A DNA stretch of 64,000 bases, taken from positions 1 to 64,000 of the forward strand of contig CAZVYG010000005.1 in assembly GCA_964631605.1 (NCBI GenBank), given 5' to 3'. The translations under genes and the position numbers were made by a program. Numbering within the stretch: position 1 is the first letter of the stretch; each line of letters starts with the position of its first letter. Of this stretch, positions 48,228 to 57,550 are shown one piece after another. Below the pieces are notes generated by a model. The model did not search any database, had not been told where the DNA came from, and saw only the letters and a list, made by a program, of their open reading frames with translations. The stretch is from JARKQH01 sp964631605 (GTDB lineage Bacteria; Verrucomicrobiota; Verrucomicrobiia; Limisphaerales; UBA8199).

Positions 48228-51200
48228 GTGAAGCCCCGGCGGCCGTTGCTCGTTCTGGTTTTGGCCGCCAGCCTGGCCCCCAGCGCACCGGCGGCGCCGC
48301 GGCCGGAATCGGCGTCGTGCTCGCTGGCGGGCGTCTGGCGGTTCGCCCTGGATCGCGCCGATGTTGGAATCGCGCAGGCATGGTTTGGGCGCAGCCTGCC
48401 CGATCGCATCCAACTGCCCGGCGTGCTCCAGGCGCAGGGTTACGGCGATGAAATCAGCACCAACACCCCCTGGGTCCTGTCCCTGTACGACAAGAATTGG
48501 TTTCTGCGCGACGAGTACAAGGCGTACTCGCAGCCGGGAACCGTCAAGGTGCCGTTCCTGTCCCAACCCCCGCGCCACTATCTCGGCGCGGCCTGGTACC
48601 AGCGCGACATCGAAATCCCCACCCATTGGCTCGGCCGCCGGGTCGAGTTGTTCCTCGAGCGAACACGCTGGGAGACCCGGGCCTGGCTGGATCACCGGCT
48701 GCTGGGAACCAACAACTCGCTCTGCGTGCCGCATCTGTTTGAAGCCGGCGTCGTGGGCGACGGCCCGGACCAGATCAAGCCGGGCAGCCATCGGCTCACC
48801 GTGCGCGTGGACAATCGCATGCTGATGAATTACCGGGCCGACGCGCATGCCGTGAGTGATTCCCTGGGCAGCACTTGGAATGGCATCGTCGGCAGGATTG
48901 AACTGCGCAGCACACCCCAGGTGTGGGTCGAGGAGGTGCGCGTCCAGCCGGATGCCGCCCGCAAGAGCATCGCCGTCAGTGCGATTCTCAAAAAAATCTC
49001 GGGACAGCGTTTTGCGGGCAAAATCTCCTACACGATTGAAGCGGGACCCGGCGCCGCAAAACTGAGCGTGCCGGCGCGCAGCCGCAATTTTAAAACCGAC
49101 GCGGCCAGCCTCGAGCTCGCGCTGGAACAGGATTGGCCCTTGGGAGAGCAGGCCCAATGGTGGGACGAATTCTCCACCCCCCTTTATTTGCTGCGCCTGA
49201 CTCTGCGCGGAGAGCCGGCCGATTCCTGGCCGGCTTTTGAGCAGGAGTTGACGGTCCCCTTCGGCCTCCGCGATTTCAAGGCCCTCGGACAGGAGTTCAT
49301 CGTCAACGGGCGTCCGACCCATTTGCGCGGAACGCATCACGGCGGCGATTTCCCGCTCACCGGCTATCCGCCGTGCGACGTCGGGTATTGGCTGGAACTC
49401 TGGCGGACCTGCAAGGACTGGGGTTTGAATCACGTTCGGTTCCATTCGTTTTGTCCGCCCGAAGCGGCGTTTGAAGCCGCCGATCAGGCCGGCATCTACC
49501 TCCAGATCGAGCCGGGGATGTGGAACGAGATCAGCCCGGGCACGGCCATCGAAAAGATGCTCTACGCGGAAACCGAACGCATCCTCAAGGCCTATGGCAA
49601 CCACCCCTCCTTCGTCCTGATGTCCGCCAGCAACGAAGCCAAGGGCCGGTGGAAAGAGGCGCTGCCTCGTTGGGTCAATGTTTTCCGCCAGAAGGATCCC
49701 CGCCGCCTTTACACCCCGGACACCGGCTGGTCCCTGATTGACGAACCCGGCCCGGTCGAGGGCGCCGATTTCCTCGCGGTCCATCGCATCGGCCCGAACC
49801 TGCTGCGGGGCGCCACGGCCTGGTTCGGTCGGGACTACGCGCGGTCCTTGCGCGGCGTCAATGTGCCGGTCGTTTCTCATGAGTTGGGGCAGTGGTGCGC
49901 TTATCCCGACCACAGCGTGATCTCGAAATTCAGCGGCTATCTGCGGCCGGGCAACTACGAAATCTTCCGCGACTCGCTCGCGAACCACGGCCTGCTGGAT
50001 CAAAACCGGGAGCTGGCCCGCGCGTCGGGCCGTTTTCAATTCCTCTGCTACAAGGAGGAAATCGAAGCCAACCTGCGCACACCGGGGCTGGCCGGCTTTC
50101 AATTGCTCGATTTGCACGATTATCTCGGCCAGGGGACCGCCCTGGTCGGTTTGCTTGACCCTTTCTGGGAATCAAAGAACTACGCCTCCGCTCCCGAATT
50201 CCGGCGCTTTTGCAGTCCCACCGTTCCCCTGGCGCGCCTGGCTCGCCGCGTCTTCACCACCGCCGACCGGTTTGAGGCCCCGGTCGAAATCGCCCACTAT
50301 GGCCCCGTGCCGCTGACCCATGCCGCCGTCCGTTGGCAAATCGTCAATCCCGCCAATGCTGTGGTCCTCAGCGGCCGCTGGCCGGCGCAAACCATCGCTC
50401 ATGGCAGGACCGCTTTGCCGGGCGCAATCACGGCAGACCTCGCCAACCTCCCCACCCCCCACGCCTATCGCCTCGTGGTGAGCATCGAGCCGGAGTCTCG
50501 CCCGCCTGATGACCCGGGCCGGTCCCTGGTCGCACTGGCCTCCTTCCAGCCATTCGAGAACGACTGGAAATTCTGGCTCTATCCGTCCCGCCTCGAGGTC
50601 CCGACCCCCGCGGAGATTCTCGTGACCACCTCGTGGAGCGAGGCGGCGGCCCGGTTGGCAGCCGGGGACAAGGTGCTTTTCCTCCCCCAGACTGCCGATC
50701 TGGACTGGACCTGCCCACCCTTGGACACCGTTCCGGTGTTCTGGAACCGGCTCATGAATCCGGGCTGGAGCCGGATGTTGGGGCTCTGGTGCCAGGCTCG
50801 TCATCCCGCCCTCGCCCAATTCCCGACCGACGCCCATTGCGATTGGCAATGGACGGAATTGCTGCGGCGCGCCCGGGCAATCAACTTGGACCCTTTGCCC
50901 CGCCATCTACAGCCCATGGTTGCGGCCATTGACGACTGGAGCCGCAACCACAAGCTTGGCCTGCTGTTCGAGTGCAAAGTTGGAGCGGGCCGTTTGCTGG
51001 TGTGCTCGCTGGATATTCAGAGCGACGAGGCCTCAAAACCCGTCGCCAGTCAGTTGCGGCGCTCCCTCCTGGCCTACATGGCCGGCCCGCAGTTTGAGCC
51101 GGCGGTCACCCTTTCCCCCGCCGAGGTGCAGGGCTTTTTGTTCGACACTCGCATCATGCGGAAGCTCGGCGCCCGGGCGCAGGGCGGCGGCGCGGATGCC

Positions 51201-51665
51201 AGCGCGCTGCTCGATGGCGACCCGAACACCTTTTGGAGCGCCGGGGGCGGCAGGCGCGGCGGCCCGGAACGTGGGCATCCACACGAAATCACCATCCAAT
51301 TCCCCCAACCGGTCACCCTCGAGGGGGTGGTGCTGCTAAACCGTCAAAACGACCGCGACCATCTGGGCGACATCCGCGCTTATCGGCTCGAAGGCGGTGA
51401 CGACGGCGCGGCCTGGCGCGAAATCGCCGCCGGCGAACTGGCCTCCACCTGGAACCCGCAACGATTGAAATTCGGGACTTCTGTCACGGTGCGTTTTCTG
51501 AAGTTGACGGCCCTCTCCGGCTTTGGCGCCGATACCAGCGCCGCCCTCGCCGAGTTCGCCGTCCTGTACGCGGGCCCGCCCCTGCCAGAAACGCCCGGCG
51601 GCGCGCCCGAATATAAACGTTCCCGCAGCACGTCCACCGATGTGGACGAGGGGACTCCTCCGTGA
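48228..51665 (+). CDS. Secreted GH2-family beta-galactosidase-like enzyme with CBM32-like domain
   Basis: Likely an exo-beta-glycosidase that trims RG-I side chains or oligosaccharides. The 1145-residue protein starts at a GTG with a signal peptide (LLVLVLAASLAPSAPAAP). A GH2 sugar-binding jelly roll (about 30-230), an Ig-like domain and a TIM barrel follow. Candidate acid/base Glu470 is in SASNEAKG and nucleophile Glu552 is in VVSHELGQW. A C-terminal F5/8 type C (discoidin, CBM32-like) domain lies at about 985-1115 (DASALLDGDPNTFWSA). Position between PL11 and CE12 genes points to pectin. Exact bond specificity cannot be read from sequence. Confidence 0.85.
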   Translation: MKPRRPLLVLVLAASLAPSAPAAPRPESASCSLAGVWRFALDRADVGIAQAWFGRSLPDRIQLPGVLQAQGYGDEISTNTPWVLSLYDKNWFLRDEYKAYSQPGTVKVPFLSQPPRHYLGAAWYQRDIEIPTHWLGRRVELFLERTRWETRAWLDHRLLGTNNSLCVPHLFEAGVVGDGPDQIKPGSHRLTVRVDNRMLMNYRADAHAVSDSLGSTWNGIVGRIELRSTPQVWVEEVRVQPDAARKSIAVSAILKKISGQRFAGKISYTIEAGPGAAKLSVPARSRNFKTDAASLELALEQDWPLGEQAQWWDEFSTPLYLLRLTLRGEPADSWPAFEQELTVPFGLRDFKALGQEFIVNGRPTHLRGTHHGGDFPLTGYPPCDVGYWLELWRTCKDWGLNHVRFHSFCPPEAAFEAADQAGIYLQIEPGMWNEISPGTAIEKMLYAETERILKAYGNHPSFVLMSASNEAKGRWKEALPRWVNVFRQKDPRRLYTPDTGWSLIDEPGPVEGADFLAVHRIGPNLLRGATAWFGRDYARSLRGVNVPVVSHELGQWCAYPDHSVISKFSGYLRPGNYEIFRDSLANHGLLDQNRELARASGRFQFLCYKEEIEANLRTPGLAGFQLLDLHDYLGQGTALVGLLDPFWESKNYASAPEFRRFCSPTVPLARLARRVFTTADRFEAPVEIAHYGPVPLTHAAVRWQIVNPANAVVLSGRWPAQTIAHGRTALPGAITADLANLPTPHAYRLVVSIEPESRPPDDPGRSLVALASFQPFENDWKFWLYPSRLEVPTPAEILVTTSWSEAAARLAAGDKVLFLPQTADLDWTCPPLDTVPVFWNRLMNPGWSRMLGLWCQARHPALAQFPTDAHCDWQWTELLRRARAINLDPLPRHLQPMVAAIDDWSRNHKLGLLFECKVGAGRLLVCSLDIQSDEASKPVASQLRRSLLAYMAGPQFEPAVTLSPAEVQGFLFDTRIMRKLGARAQGGGADASALLDGDPNTFWSAGGGRRGGPERGHPHEITIQFPQPVTLEGVVLLNRQNDRDHLGDIRAYRLEGGDDGAAWREIAAGELASTWNPQRLKFGTSVTVRFLKLTALSGFGADTSAALAEFAVLYAGPPLPETPGGAPEYKRSRSTSTDVDEGTPP

Positions 51666-51667
51666 TT

Positions 51668-53650
51668 ATGCAAACCGCCAAATCCAGTCGTGTCATCCTG
51701 CTGGTTGCCCTGCTAACCGTCCGCGTCGGTTCCCCTGCCCCCGCAGCGAATGACAGCGCTCTCTCCCCCGTCGGCGAGCCGGCCCGGCCAACGGTCTTTC
51801 TGGTCGGAGACTCCACCGTGCGAAATGGGAGCGGCCGGGGGGAAAACGGCCTTTGGGGATGGGGCAGTTTTCTGGCCGCGCACTTTAACTTGACCCGGGT
51901 GCGCATCGAGAACCGCGCCCTGGGCGGCCGCAGCAGCCGCACCTTCATAACTGAAGGACTCTGGGACAAAGTCGTTGCGGAACTGCAGCCGGGGGATTTT
52001 GTCCTCATTCAGTTCGGGCACAACGACGGCGGCGAACTGGCCAAAGGCGACCGGCCGCGCGCTTCGCTCAAGGGCGCCGGCGATGAGTCTCAGGAAGTCA
52101 CTGTCGAGAAGACCGGTAAAAACGAAACCGTCCACACTTACGGCTGGTATCTGCGAAAATACATCTCCGACGCCAAAGCCCGGGGCGCCGCGCCCATCGT
52201 CTGCTCGCCGGTCCCGCGGAATCTTTGGCGCGAGGGCCGGGTGGTTCGAGCGTCAAATGACTACGCCCAATGGGCCGCCGAGGCGGCGCGGGCCGGTGGC
52301 GCCTTTTTCATTGATCTGAACGAAATCATCGCCTGCCGCTACGAGCAAATGGGACAGCCGCGGGTTGCGGCGGAGTTTTTCACCGCGGCCGATCACACTC
52401 ACACCACCCGGGCTGGGGCGGAGGCAAACGCCGCCGCGGTGGTGGAGGGCATCCAGGGCCTGGATGCCTGCCCCCTCCACGACCTCCTGCTGCCTGTGCG
52501 GAGATTCAGCTTCACCCTCAGTGAGGCGCCGCCGGGCTGCACGCCGGTCTCACCGCAAACCGCCTATGATCCCAGCCGGGGCTTTGGTTTTCTGAACAAA
52601 GAACCCGGCCGGTCGGACCAGCCGCCGGTGTTTGCCGTGAATGTCGAGGAAGGCAATTACGAGGTGACGGTTCGCTTGGGCGATCCCGCGCGCGCCACCT
52701 GCACAACCCTCAGAGCCGAGTCGCGCCGCTTAATGATCGAGAACGTCCAAACCTCGCCGGGTCAGTTCGTCACCCGCGCTTTCACCGTCAATGTGCGAAA
52801 ACCCGCCATCCGCACCGGCGGTACCACAATGCTCAATCAGCGCGAAAAAGGGCCGCCGCCGGTTCCGGACTGGGACGACTGCCTCACGCTCGAGTTCAAC
52901 GGTCCCCATCCCGGAGTTGCCACACTCGAAATCAAGCCCGCCAACGATGCCGTCACAGTCTTCCTGGCCGGGGATTCCACGGTCACCGACCAGCCCAAAG
53001 AGCCCTACGCGGCTTGGGGCCAAATGCTGCCGCGGTTCTTCCAGCCGGGGGTGGCGGTGGCCAATCACGCCGAGTCCGGCCTGGCGCTCTTGTCCTTTGA
53101 ACATCAGCGGCGCCTCGAAAAAATCCTGAGCACAATGAAGAAAGGGGACTACCTCTTGATTCAGTTCGGACACAACGATCAAAAGGACAAGCGCCCGGAA
53201 GCCGGCCCGTTTACAACCTATAAAGCCAGTCTCAAACGTTTCATCGAGGCGGCGCGCGCCAAGGGCGGCATCCCGGTGCTGGTTACCCCCATGGAGCGCC
53301 GCCGCTGGAAGGACAACCTGCCGCAAACCACCCTCGCCGATTACGCCGAAGCGGCCCGGCAGGCCGCCGCCGAGGAGCAAGTCCCCCTGATTGATCTTCA
53401 CGCGATGAGCTTGAAGCTCTACGCCGCGCTCGGCCCCGAAGAATCCGCCAAAGTGTTTGTTCACTACCCGGCCAACACTTTCCCCGGGCAACCGCAAGCG
53501 CTGGAGGACGATACCCATCACAGCGCCTATGGCGCCTACGAATTGGCGCGGTGTGTCGTCGAAGGCATCAAGGCCCAAATCCCGGAGCTGGCGGCTCGCT
53601 TGGTCCATACCACATACCAATCGTCGCCGCCTCGGACCGAGGTTCCATGA
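51668..53650 (+). CDS. Double-domain rhamnogalacturonan acetylesterase (CE12)
   Basis: Predicted to remove acetyl groups from galacturonate of rhamnogalacturonan. The 660-residue secreted protein carries two SGNH esterase domains. Domain 1 (about 35-275) has Ser49 in VGDSTVRNG, FGHND and ADHTHTT. A beta-sandwich of about 150 residues follows (PVSPQTAYDPSRGFGF). Domain 2 (about 430-645) has Ser437 in AGDSTVTD, FGHNDQKD and DDTHHSAYGA. Both catalytic sets look intact. An alternative GTG at 51662 overlaps the upstream GH2 stop as GTGA, so translation is probably coupled. The C-terminal residues lie at the edge of an antisense gene relic. Confidence 0.9.
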   Translation: MQTAKSSRVILLVALLTVRVGSPAPAANDSALSPVGEPARPTVFLVGDSTVRNGSGRGENGLWGWGSFLAAHFNLTRVRIENRALGGRSSRTFITEGLWDKVVAELQPGDFVLIQFGHNDGGELAKGDRPRASLKGAGDESQEVTVEKTGKNETVHTYGWYLRKYISDAKARGAAPIVCSPVPRNLWREGRVVRASNDYAQWAAEAARAGGAFFIDLNEIIACRYEQMGQPRVAAEFFTAADHTHTTRAGAEANAAAVVEGIQGLDACPLHDLLLPVRRFSFTLSEAPPGCTPVSPQTAYDPSRGFGFLNKEPGRSDQPPVFAVNVEEGNYEVTVRLGDPARATCTTLRAESRRLMIENVQTSPGQFVTRAFTVNVRKPAIRTGGTTMLNQREKGPPPVPDWDDCLTLEFNGPHPGVATLEIKPANDAVTVFLAGDSTVTDQPKEPYAAWGQMLPRFFQPGVAVANHAESGLALLSFEHQRRLEKILSTMKKGDYLLIQFGHNDQKDKRPEAGPFTTYKASLKRFIEAARAKGGIPVLVTPMERRRWKDNLPQTTLADYAEAARQAAAEEQVPLIDLHAMSLKLYAALGPEESAKVFVHYPANTFPGQPQALEDDTHHSAYGAYELARCVVEGIKAQIPELAARLVHTTYQSSPPRTEVP

Positions 53651-53813
53651 CACGCGTAACCGAACAGGATGGCCCGAACCGCGCCATTGGCGCCTTTGAC
53701 CCGCAACACGGGCACGTCCCAATCCACCGGCCCGTCCGGGTTGTCGCCAAAGACAACCTTGTCGCCCCGATAGACCCGCCGGTTCATCGCGAACGTCGCG
53801 CGCCCGCGCCCCC
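53605..53813 (-). pseudogene. Relic of a neutral-ceramidase-like gene
   Basis: A minus-strand stretch without its own start encodes about 60 residues that match the central part of neutral/alkaline ceramidase N-terminal domains: GRATFAMNRR, then GPVDWDVPVLRVKGANG and AILFGYACHGTSV. It begins immediately after the stop of the aminotransferase gene and loses similarity at about 53637-53650, the stop codon of the convergent CE12 gene. Both the N-terminal and C-terminal parts of the enzyme are missing. This is a deletion remnant, not an expressed gene. Confidence 0.7.
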
Positions 53814-55169
53814 TCACGCGTCCGCTTTGGCCAGCGCCTCGCTGTGGGCCTGAATCTTGCCAATCGCTTCCACAATGTGGTCCAGGTCGCCGCGTTCGGC
53901 CAGCAACAGGTTCTGGGTGAAGGCAATCGTGGTCTCGCACACCTGCTTGTTGCCCTTCAATTCCTGGAAACTGTCCCGATAGGCTTTGAGCCGCTGGGCG
54001 CTCCATAAACGCTTGAACCCGCGCGAGGCGATCGCTTCATCCAGCAGCCCGTCGTAGTATTGCTCGCGATAAATGCCCCCGCACGGCACTCCCTCGGCGC
54101 CCATCGCCCGCGCGAACTTGTCGCGCGACAAACCGTGGAAATGCGAACGATCATACCGAACCGGGTAGAGATGCCACACCGCCCGGCTGTTCTCCGGCAG
54201 ACGAACCGGGGTGATCCCCGGGATTTGCCCCAGCCTGGCGGTGAGATAATCAGCATTGGCCCGGCGGATGGCCGTTTCCTTCACCAGCTTGTCCAACTGC
54301 TGCAGCAGGATCACCGCCTGAAGCTGCGTCATCCGGTAGTTCTCGCCCCGGGTGAAACTGCCATTGCCTTTGTTGGTGCCAAACGCCCGGCCGCAGTTGT
54401 GGAAGGAATTGCATTTATCAATCAGCTCCTCGCTCATGCCCGTGATCGCTCCGCCTTCGCCCGAGGGCAGATGCTTGGACTCCTGGAAACTGAAGCAGCC
54501 CAGGTCGCCCAGGGTGCCGCACTTGCGACCGTGGTATTCGGCCAGCCAGGCCTGGCAGGCATCCTCCACCACCGCCAGCCCGCGCTTCCGGGCAATGGCG
54601 TTGATCGCGTCCATCTCGCACGGCATCCCAAAAATATGCACGGGCATCAACGCCCGCGTCCGCTCGGTGATCCGGCTCTCGATGGTCGCCGGATCAAGCG
54701 TCAGCGTCGCCGGATCCGTGTCCGCAAACACCGGCAACGCTTTCCGGTTCAGAATCGCGTTGTAACTCGCAATGAACGTGTACGGCGACACAATCACCTC
54801 GTCCCCCGCGTCCACGTCCATCACATGCAGGCTGACAATCAGCGCCGTCGTCCCGCTGGCCGTCGCCAGGCAGCTCTTCGCGCCCAGTAATTGACCGTAG
54901 GCTCGCTCGAACTCCGCGACCCGCTCGGCCGAACCCCGAAACCAGCGGCAGCTTCGCAACACCTTGAGCACCTCCGGCTCCCAGTCCTCGCGCCACTGCG
55001 GCCATCGCGTCCAGCCCCCCTTGTGGACCGGCGTTCCCCCCAGCAAGGCCGGCTTGTTCGCCTCCGCTCCATACCCCAGCGGCGCCCGGCCCGCCCCCAG
55101 CCAGCTCAGGGCGATGGACCCCGCCGCCGCCGTTCGGATGAAACCGCGTCGTGTGAAAGAGTCTTTCAT
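53814..55169 (-). CDS. Tat-exported DegT/DnrJ/EryC1/StrS-family aminotransferase
   Basis: A fold-type I PLP enzyme of 451 residues. The PLP lysine is Lys232 in SFQESKHLPSGEGGAI, and VEDACQAW and GTTALIVSLH are typical DegT motifs. The protein opens with a twin-arginine signal (FTRRGFIRTAAAGSIAL), so a folded, cofactor-loaded enzyme would be exported, which is unusual for the family. Known relatives make amino sugars or act in antibiotic synthesis; the substrate here is unknown. The next sequence downstream is a ceramidase-like relic, probably a former operon partner (inference). Confidence 0.88.
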   Translation of the reverse strand: MKDSFTRRGFIRTAAAGSIALSWLGAGRAPLGYGAEANKPALLGGTPVHKGGWTRWPQWREDWEPEVLKVLRSCRWFRGSAERVAEFERAYGQLLGAKSCLATASGTTALIVSLHVMDVDAGDEVIVSPYTFIASYNAILNRKALPVFADTDPATLTLDPATIESRITERTRALMPVHIFGMPCEMDAINAIARKRGLAVVEDACQAWLAEYHGRKCGTLGDLGCFSFQESKHLPSGEGGAITGMSEELIDKCNSFHNCGRAFGTNKGNGSFTRGENYRMTQLQAVILLQQLDKLVKETAIRRANADYLTARLGQIPGITPVRLPENSRAVWHLYPVRYDRSHFHGLSRDKFARAMGAEGVPCGGIYREQYYDGLLDEAIASRGFKRLWSAQRLKAYRDSFQELKGNKQVCETTIAFTQNLLLAERGDLDHIVEAIGKIQAHSEALAKADA

Positions 55170-55361
55170 GGATTGATTTCCTTTTCCTGGTTGTGCTCGT
55201 CGTTGAAGCCTCGCTGCGCTGCAAATCGTGTAGGCGTTTCGGCTTTGTCACCTTAGAATAACCCCGGCCTCATGCGGCCACAACGGTTAATTTGCCGCCC
55301 GGGGGCCCGTCCTTTGGGGGCGCCCTTGTTCCCCGTCTTAACCCGTCTGCCGTGGCCGATT

Positions 55362-56132
55362 TCAGACCGTTCGCTCCACCCGCCGATTGAACGCCACCGC
55401 GTCCGCATATTTCACCCCCGTGCCCCCAAAAATGTCCAGGGCCGAGCCAATGGTGAGGTCAATCCTGCCACGGCCCAGTTCCTGCACCGTCTCCAGGTCG
55501 GCCAGCGAGCGGGCGCCGCCCGCGTAAGTCGTCGGCAAGGGCGACCATTCCGCCAACCTGCGAACCAATTCCGTGTCAATGCCCCGGCACAACCCCTCGA
55601 CATCCACCGCATGCACCAGGAATTCACAGCAATACGCCGCCAAACGTTTAAGTGGTTCAGGCCCCAGCGCCGTGTCGGTGAACCGCGTCCAGCGGTCGGT
55701 GACGACGAAATACTCATCCCCCCGGCGCCGGCAGCTCAGGTCCAGAACCAGCCGGTCCTTGCCGACTTGCGCCGACAATTGCTCCAGCCGCTCCCAATCC
55801 ACGCGGCCCTCGCGGAAAACCCATGAGGTCACGATCACCTTGGCCGCCCCGCATTCGAGCCACGACGGCGCGTTGCCGGGGTTGACCCCCCCGCCCAATT
55901 GCAGGCCGCCCGGATAGGCTGCCAGCGCCGCGCGCGCCTCGCTCTCGTTGCCAGGCCCCAGCAGGATGACATGCCCCCCCCTCAGCCCGTCGCGCCGATA
56001 CAACTCCGCATACCACGCCGCCGGGCGCTCCGACACAAAGTTGGTCCGCAGCTCGCCGGCTTCGCCCCCAAGAGTGCCGCCGACAATCTGCTTCACCTTG
56101 CCCTCATGCAGATCAATGCACGGACGGAACAT
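55362..56132 (-). CDS. hisA: HisA-type isomerase of eukaryote-like subfamily
   Basis: Phosphoribosylformimino-AICAR ribotide isomerase of histidine synthesis (256 residues). The opening FRPCIDLHEGKVKQIVGGTL is the signature of the plant/fungal-type HisA (HIS6) subfamily rather than the standard bacterial form. The PRA-isomerase barrel shows catalytic-type Asp in PCIDLHEGK, the LQLGGGVNPGNA phosphate loop and later YAGGARSLADLE and DLTIGSALDIFGG. It lies 8 bases downstream of tyrA on the same strand, so both are probably one transcript for amino acid synthesis. Confidence 0.9.
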   Translation of the reverse strand: MFRPCIDLHEGKVKQIVGGTLGGEAGELRTNFVSERPAAWYAELYRRDGLRGGHVILLGPGNESEARAALAAYPGGLQLGGGVNPGNAPSWLECGAAKVIVTSWVFREGRVDWERLEQLSAQVGKDRLVLDLSCRRRGDEYFVVTDRWTRFTDTALGPEPLKRLAAYCCEFLVHAVDVEGLCRGIDTELVRRLAEWSPLPTTYAGGARSLADLETVQELGRGRIDLTIGSALDIFGGTGVKYADAVAFNRRVERTV

Positions 56133-56140
56133 GGACGCTC

Positions 56141-57301
56141 CTAGAAACGGTGGACGAGTTTATCCACCAGGAAGGTGCTCTCGCGCATCGCCTGCTCGCT
56201 GAAGGGCCCAAACCATCCCGCCACCTTGTGAAAGCGCTGGATGAAGTCGGCCTTGTCCCCCTGCTCGACCATCCCGATCAACGTGTTCATGGACTGGATG
56301 AATTCCTTGAGCAGCGCGCGGCGCTCCGGCGTGGCGAAAATGATCTCGGCATAAAGACCGGGGTCCTGGGCAAAGAGCCGCCCCACCATCGCCAGCTCCA
56401 GCCGGTAAATGGGACTCGACAGCTCCAACGTCCGCAAAATCGGCACGCCCCGCGAATACAGGAACTGGCCAAAGGCAAACGTGGCAAAGTGGCGCAACGA
56501 TTGCACAATTCCCATGATCTGGTCGTGGTCCTCGGCCGAGGTCTCCACCAGCACATTGCCCCAGAGCACCAACTGGTCCAGCAGCCACTGGCACTGGCCG
56601 GGGTGCCGCCCCGGGTTTACCACCACGATCTGCTTGTCCATCGTCGAAGTCGCCGGGCCAAACAGCGGATGCAGCCCCACAACCGGCCCGGCGTGCGCTC
56701 GCAACATCGCCGCCAGCGGCTCGCGCTTCAAACTCGTGATGTCCGCCAGCACGCAGTTGCCCGGCAAATGCGGTCCAATCTGAACCGCCACTTCCGGCGT
56801 GACATCAATCGGCACCGCCAGCAGGCACAGGTCAATCCCCGCCACCAGTGACTGTACCTGCGGCCAATCCTCCCGGTCCAGCACCCGAACTTCGTAATCC
56901 GACTGCGCGAACCACCGGCCGAAAAACCGCCCCATGCTGCCGCGCCCCCCCACGATCAAGACTCGCGCCCCGGGACGCGCGCCGCGCCGGCCCAGTGTCT
57001 CAAGCTGGCCGACGCGCGAATGCCGCAGAACGGTCCGGAACAAATCTTCGACGTAGTCGGGATCCAACCCCGCCGCGGCGGCTTGCGCCCGGCGGGTCGA
57101 GATCAGGTTTTCCTCGCGCGCCGGGTGGTGGGTGGCCAGGGCGTGCTGTTGCTTGAACTGCGCCACCTGCTCAACCACCGCGCGCCGGCGGGCGAGCAAC
57201 TCGACCAGTTGCTGATCCAGCGCGTCTATGTGGGCCCGTAACTGGTCCAGCGACGCATCCGGCGGGTCCCCCGGGGCTGGAGCCTTCAAATTCGAATTCA
57301 T
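56141..57301 (-). CDS. tyrA: Bifunctional chorismate mutase/prephenate dehydrogenase
   Basis: Converts chorismate to prephenate and then to 4-hydroxyphenylpyruvate in tyrosine synthesis. The 386-residue protein has an N-terminal AroQ-type chorismate mutase helix bundle (about 15-100; LRAHIDALDQQLVELLARR). The NAD-dependent prephenate dehydrogenase domain follows, with the Rossmann loop VGGRGSMGRFFGRWF (about 117), LAVPIDVT and the catalytic VGLHPLFGP motif. The domain order and the Gly-Gly-Arg-Gly loop match the E. coli T-protein type. The ATG at 57301 matches the start of the mutase domain. Confidence 0.93.
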   Translation of the reverse strand: MNSNLKAPAPGDPPDASLDQLRAHIDALDQQLVELLARRRAVVEQVAQFKQQHALATHHPAREENLISTRRAQAAAAGLDPDYVEDLFRTVLRHSRVGQLETLGRRGARPGARVLIVGGRGSMGRFFGRWFAQSDYEVRVLDREDWPQVQSLVAGIDLCLLAVPIDVTPEVAVQIGPHLPGNCVLADITSLKREPLAAMLRAHAGPVVGLHPLFGPATSTMDKQIVVVNPGRHPGQCQWLLDQLVLWGNVLVETSAEDHDQIMGIVQSLRHFATFAFGQFLYSRGVPILRTLELSSPIYRLELAMVGRLFAQDPGLYAEIIFATPERRALLKEFIQSMNTLIGMVEQGDKADFIQRFHKVAGWFGPFSEQAMRESTFLVDKLVHRF

Positions 57302-57550
57302 GCTGCGTTGGTTCTGTTGTTCCGTGTCGCCGCATCCTGCCACGAACCCCCGGCCGAAGCAACCGCGCTCCCGCATCCCCTCCCCATCGGCCGCCCACGC
57401 CTTTCCCTCCCGCCTCTCTCGCGCCTGAAGCCCTGCCGGCCCGCGCGAAGGTTTCACCCGCGCCGCGTCCGAACACAGAAAAGAATGGTTTTGCGCCCGG
57501 CCTTCGGGCTAAGGTGAAGGGAAGCGCTGCGGTGGCGGCGTTTTTTACCC

